Assembly (NCBI GenBank): GCA_021777535.1
Contig: JAJYDN010000005.1
Span: 37,176 to 101,175, forward strand
Direction: 5' to 3'
DNA from: Pseudomonadota bacterium
GTDB taxonomy: Bacteria > Pseudomonadota > Gammaproteobacteria > Acidiferrobacterales > Acidiferrobacteraceae
Length of the DNA: 64,000 nt
Made by a program: the position numbers and the translations under genes. Below, one piece after another: positions 59,870 through 64,000 of the stretch. Positions within the stretch are counted from its first letter, which is position 1. Each line of letters starts with the position of its first letter. The notes beneath the pieces were generated by a model. The model was not told where the DNA came from. It did not search any database and worked only from the letters and a program-made list of their open reading frames with translations.

Positions 59870-59895
59870 TCTACGGGGTAAATGTTGGAATAGAA

Positions 59896-59929
59896 AAACC
59901 CCCGGCAAGGCATTCCTCGCCGGGGGTTT
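59896..59929 (-). terminator. Intrinsic terminator of groEL
   Basis: AAACCCCCGGC pairs with GCCGGGGGTTT over a 12-base loop; on the minus strand it runs into TTTTT. It lies about 59 bases beyond the groEL stop. Confidence 0.88.
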
Positions 59930-59987
59930 GCGGGGATGGATAGCCGGCCAGGCCGGCTGCCCATCCCTTGCGGGGACCGAAAAGGAA

Positions 59988-61667
<1,680 letters not shown>

Positions 61668-61955
61668 TTAGCCGATGATCGCGACGACGTCTTCTTCGCG
61701 CATGACGAGCAGTTCTTCGTTGCCGACCTTGACCTCGGTGCCCGCGTATTTGCCGAACAACACCTTGTCGCCGACCTTCACGTCCAGCGGACGGACGTCA
61801 CCGCTCTCGAGAATCTTGCCTTTGCCCACAGCGACGATCTCACCCTGGATCGGCTTTTCCTTCGCCGTATCGGGGATCACGATGCCACCGGCGGACTTGC
61901 GTTCCTCCTCCAGGCGGCGCACAAGCACGCGGTCGTGCAAGGGGCGGATATTCAT
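61668..61955 (-). CDS. groES: Co-chaperonin GroES
   Basis: 95 residues from the ATG at 61955, with AGGAG upstream. [20 protein letters not shown], mobile loop [14 protein letters not shown] and [11 protein letters not shown] are GroES motifs. First gene of groES-groEL. Confidence 0.98.
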   Translation of the reverse strand: MNIRPLHDRVLVRRLEEERKSAGGIVIPDTAKEKPIQGEIVAVGKGKILESGDVRPLDVKVGDKVLFGKYAGTEVKVGNEELLVMREEDVVAIIG

Positions 61956-62044
61956 GGTGCTTTCTCCTGATTGTTTATGAGTCTGAGCCTTCATGGGGAT
62001 CTCCTATCCGAGAGATACACGGCTGGCGGGTGCAGCCGAAGTTG

Positions 62045-62071
62045 CTAGCACTCGCGTTCAGTGAGTGCCAA
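62045..62071 (-). promoter_or_regulatory. CIRCE element (HrcA operator) upstream of groES
   Basis: On the minus strand TTGGCACTC-N9-GAGTGCTAG matches the CIRCE consensus TTAGCACTC-N9-GAGTGCTAA with two mismatches in total. It overlaps the start of transcription of the promoter beside it. HrcA would repress groESL here. Confidence 0.88.
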
Positions 62072-62098
62072 TCATAAACAAGCCGCCACCCTTGTCAA
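62071..62098 (-). promoter_or_regulatory. Sigma-70 promoter of groES-groEL
   Basis: Minus strand TTGACA (62098-62093), 16-base spacer, TATGAT (62076-62071). The perfect -35 box and the CIRCE start next to the -10 argue for a housekeeping-sigma promoter repressed by HrcA rather than a sigma-32 one. Confidence 0.75.
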
Positions 62099-62523
62099 GG
62101 GGCCTCGTCGTGGTCTGCACGAAAGACGGCCTCGATCGGCGGCTGGCCGGCGGAGGGCGGACGCAGGGGCGGGGCCGCGCCATCGGGCAGCCTGCCAAAA
62201 AGGAGCGTGCGCGCGGGTCCAAAGAGCAAAATGAGTGCCAGAAAATCCGTGAAGAATCCGGGCACCAGCAGGAGCAGGCCCGCGAGACCAAGCGACAGGC
62301 CGCCAAACATGGCCGGCCCCGGCATCTCGCCCCGGAGCACGTGCGCGCGCACTTCCACGGCCGTGCGCAACGGCGAGATCCGCAAAAGCACAAAACCCAA
62401 GAGTGAGCCGCCCACCAGGGCGCCGATGGTCCACCAGGGGCCCACGGCCGCCCAGACCAGGATGATGCCGACGACTTCGATGAGGGGCAGAAAAAGAACG
62501 AAACGGAACAGCCAGGACATCAT
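62095..62523 (-). CDS. fxsA: FxsA family membrane protein
   Basis: 142 residues, with three or four membrane helices. FLPLIEVVGIILVWAAVG, RAHVLRGEMP and LLLLVPGFFTDFLALILL match FxsA, named for its effect on F-plasmid exclusion of phage T7. Often next to groES. It overlaps the hydrolase gene by 4 bases, and its 3' end overlaps the groES promoter. Confidence 0.9.
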   Translation of the reverse strand: MMSWLFRFVLFLPLIEVVGIILVWAAVGPWWTIGALVGGSLLGFVLLRISPLRTAVEVRAHVLRGEMPGPAMFGGLSLGLAGLLLLVPGFFTDFLALILLFGPARTLLFGRLPDGAAPPLRPPSAGQPPIEAVFRADHDEAP

Positions 62524-63269
62524 AGGCGCCCCCAGACGCGGTCGACGGCGGACACGATCTCCGGCAACGCGCCGGTCAGACGGTGATCGCCCGCTGGCAC
62601 GACGACGAGCTCCTTGTGGGGCGCCGAGAGCTGCCGGAAGAAGGTTTCGCCGATGGCGACCGGCACGAGCTCATCGTCGCTGCCGTGCAGCACTGTCACC
62701 GGACAGGCGAGCGCCACGGGGGCCGACAACACATCGTGACGGGCGGCATCTTCGATGAGGCCATAGGGGAGCTCATAAGTCGCACCGGGCGGCCCGTACG
62801 GATCCGGCAGCGCCATACGGCCTTCGGCCTGCCAGCGCTGCCGCTGCGCAGGCGGCAGCGACGCGTAGCCGCGCTGGAGAAAGTTGAACGCCGGGGCCAC
62901 CAAAACGAGACCGCCCACCGTCTGCCATTCGCGGGCGAGAAGGACGGCAAGCCAGGCGCCAAGGCTGGAACCCACGAGAACGAGCGGCCGGGGGGCGAAA
63001 CGGCTGGCGAGCGCGCGCAGATTGGCAAGCCACGTAGACAGACTCTCATTGGCAAAACGCCCGCCCGACTCCCCATGGCCCGCCAGATCAAACCGCACCC
63101 AGCTGTAGCCGCGGGCCGCCGCGTGCTGCGCGAGCGCGGTCGCCTTGTCGCCCCGGCAATCGGAGCGGAAGCCGTGCACGAAAATCCCCACGGGACCCGT
63201 GCCCGTGTCGCGGAGATAGCCGGCGATCTCGGTCGCGCCGGTATCGAAGCGGAAAGCGGTCTCTGTCAT
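62520..63269 (-). CDS. Alpha/beta hydrolase
   Basis: 249 residues. FVHGFRSDCRGDKA (oxyanion region), nucleophile elbow VGSSLGAWLA, HGSDDELVP (acid) and AGDHRLTG (His). It resembles YbbA-type/palmitoyl-protein-thioesterase-like small hydrolases. Substrate unknown. Cotranscribed with fxsA. Confidence 0.87.
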   Translation of the reverse strand: MTETAFRFDTGATEIAGYLRDTGTGPVGIFVHGFRSDCRGDKATALAQHAAARGYSWVRFDLAGHGESGGRFANESLSTWLANLRALASRFAPRPLVLVGSSLGAWLAVLLAREWQTVGGLVLVAPAFNFLQRGYASLPPAQRQRWQAEGRMALPDPYGPPGATYELPYGLIEDAARHDVLSAPVALACPVTVLHGSDDELVPVAIGETFFRQLSAPHKELVVVPAGDHRLTGALPEIVSAVDRVWGRL

Positions 63270-63319
63270 GTACTGTCCATCCGGAGGTGATGATCGCGAT
63301 CCGTATGGTATAGAATCGG

Positions 63320-63417
63320 AAAAAGGGGGGCGCTATCCCCTGTACCGGGATAGCGCCCCCAATCATTAAGGAGGAGTCTCCTGCCATGAGAGACAGGTAG
63401 GCCTCCTTTAAGACGTC
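63320..63417 (-). ncRNA. Candidate small RNA with terminal terminator hairpin
   Basis: On the minus strand, a stem TTAAAGGAGG / CCTCCTTAA (63411-63366) encloses a second inverted repeat GTCTC / GAGAC. After 5 bases there is a 14-bp perfect GC-rich hairpin (GGGGGCGCTATCCC / GGGATAGCGCCCCC, 63360-63326) ending in TTTTT. There is no upstream minus-strand gene for this terminator to serve, so it probably ends its own transcript. The promoter is not identified. Alternative: plus-strand leader with a tiny peptide (MRDR) before cutA. Confidence 0.5.
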
Positions 63418-63500
63418 TAAATCGCCTGCGGGTTCCGGAGATCCGACCAAAAGTTTCCGCAAGGGCGGCGCGGACCGGAAAGGGACCAGACCGAAAGCGC

Positions 63501-63827
63501 ATGACCGACGCCTGCATTGTGCTGTGCACCTGCCCCGAGGACGCCGCCGACCGGCTGGCGGAGGCCCTCGTGGAACAAAAGCTCGCGGCCTGCGTCAACA
63601 TCACAACAGCCCGCTCCGTCTATCGTTGGCGCGGACAGACCGAATCGGCCACCGAGAGCCTCTTGATCATTAAGGTTGCACGCTCGAACTATGAAGACCT
63701 TGAAAAACGGTTGCACGCCATGCACCCCTATGAGTTGCCCGAAATCCTCGCCCTGCCCGTTGAACGGGGACTGCCGGCCTATCTCGCGTGGCTTGCGGAT
63801 CCGGATGCGGACGAACCTTCTCGCTAG
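63501..63827 (+). CDS. cutA: Divalent-cation tolerance protein CutA
   Basis: 108 residues. IVLCTCPEDAADRLAEALVE, KLAACVNITTARSVYRWRG and MHPYELPEILALPVERG are typical. CutA forms trimers and binds copper. It overlaps the next gene; cutA-dsbD is a common pair. Confidence 0.95.
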   Translation: MTDACIVLCTCPEDAADRLAEALVEQKLAACVNITTARSVYRWRGQTESATESLLIIKVARSNYEDLEKRLHAMHPYELPEILALPVERGLPAYLAWLADPDADEPSR

Positions 63828-64000
63828 CCTGCTCTGCCTGCTTGCGCTGGGCGCCGCGCCGGTCGCCCGGGCGAATCCGGCGAACGGCGCCGTGGAGGCC
63901 TTCAAGGCGTTCTTCAGCCACCGCCATCGTCACCGCTTCCTGCGCCGCAGCCAGGCCTATCGGCTCACCCTGAAAAGTCCCGATGCGAGCGTGATAGACG
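63805..64000 (+). CDS. dsbD: Probable thiol:disulfide interchange protein DsbD (partial)
   Basis: 65 residues are visible before the window ends. A signal peptide ([19 protein letters not shown]) is followed by FLRRSQAYRLTLKSPDASVID, which resembles the start of the DsbD periplasmic alpha domain (FLPVDQAF...). Position overlapping cutA fits DsbD. The catalytic parts are outside the window, so the call rests on context. Confidence 0.55.
   Translation, partial: MRTNLLASLLCLLALGAAPVARANPANGAVEAFKAFFSHRHRHRFLRRSQAYRLTLKSPDASVID

Overview
The window is a dense, high-GC (roughly 60-65% by eye) bacterial chromosome segment carrying almost only gammaproteobacterial housekeeping genes: ubiE-ubiJ-ubiB, secB-gpsA, def-fmt-rsmB, metK-ahcY-metF, apaH-apaG, prfC, typA and groES-groEL. 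Several features point to an autotrophic or chemolithotrophic gammaproteobacterium: a proton-pumping pyrophosphatase next to a PPi-dependent phosphofructokinase, a periplasmic monoheme cytochrome c, and an ArsR regulator with the cysteine pattern of persulfide sensors beside a rhodanese. An Acidiferrobacter-like organism would fit, but that assignment is inference from gene content only.

Layout. 0-7 kb: end of a lipid-A-type glycosyltransferase pair (ArnT-like plus a small EamA/SMR-like protein), a cytochrome c, a phosphoesterase, and the PPi-energy cluster hppA / small orphan / pfp. 7-10 kb: adenylate kinase with a long histone-H1-like Lys/Ala tail, then hemB. 10-15 kb (minus): a phosphate regulon block phoB-phoR-DUF481-(LMW-phosphatase-like)-pstB-phoU with a good Pho box in front of phoB. 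15-19 kb (plus): DUF971-ubiE-RDD-ubiJ-ubiB. 19-24 kb (minus): GNAT, S41 protease, EnvC, GpmI. 24-26.5 kb (plus): ArsR-rhodanese-grxC-secB-gpsA. 26.5-30.6 kb (minus): topA, smg, LysM protein. 30.7-33.5 kb (plus): def-fmt-rsmB. 33.5-37 kb (minus): three tandem LpxL/HtrB-type acyltransferases and ttcA. 37-42.8 kb (plus): metK-ahcY-metF (methyl cycle), a small membrane protein and typA; prfC faces typA.

44.4-47.65 kb is a degraded accessory island. It holds a broken nucleotidyltransferase gene with its small partner, an apparently intact MazEF-type toxin-antitoxin pair with a repeated palindromic operator, and relics of IS66 and IS110 elements. 47.6-50.4 kb: pip-apaH-apaG-methyltransferase. 50.4-50.9 kb: a small orphan gene behind a well-matched sigma-54 promoter, with its own terminator. 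50.9-54.7 kb (minus): the overlapping hemH-thiD-thiE-hemL operon. 54.7-57.5 kb: rubredoxin, a YgjP-type metallopeptidase, hemolysin III and two divergent DUF3617-like periplasmic proteins. 57.5-59.9 kb is a second accessory patch: an IS1634 transposase relic, a Fic protein, and a perfect 17-bp inverted repeat.

60-64 kb: groES-groEL under a sigma-70 promoter overlapped by a CIRCE (HrcA) operator, FxsA, an alpha/beta hydrolase, a probable small-RNA locus, cutA and the start of a probable dsbD. No tRNA, rRNA or CRISPR array was seen.
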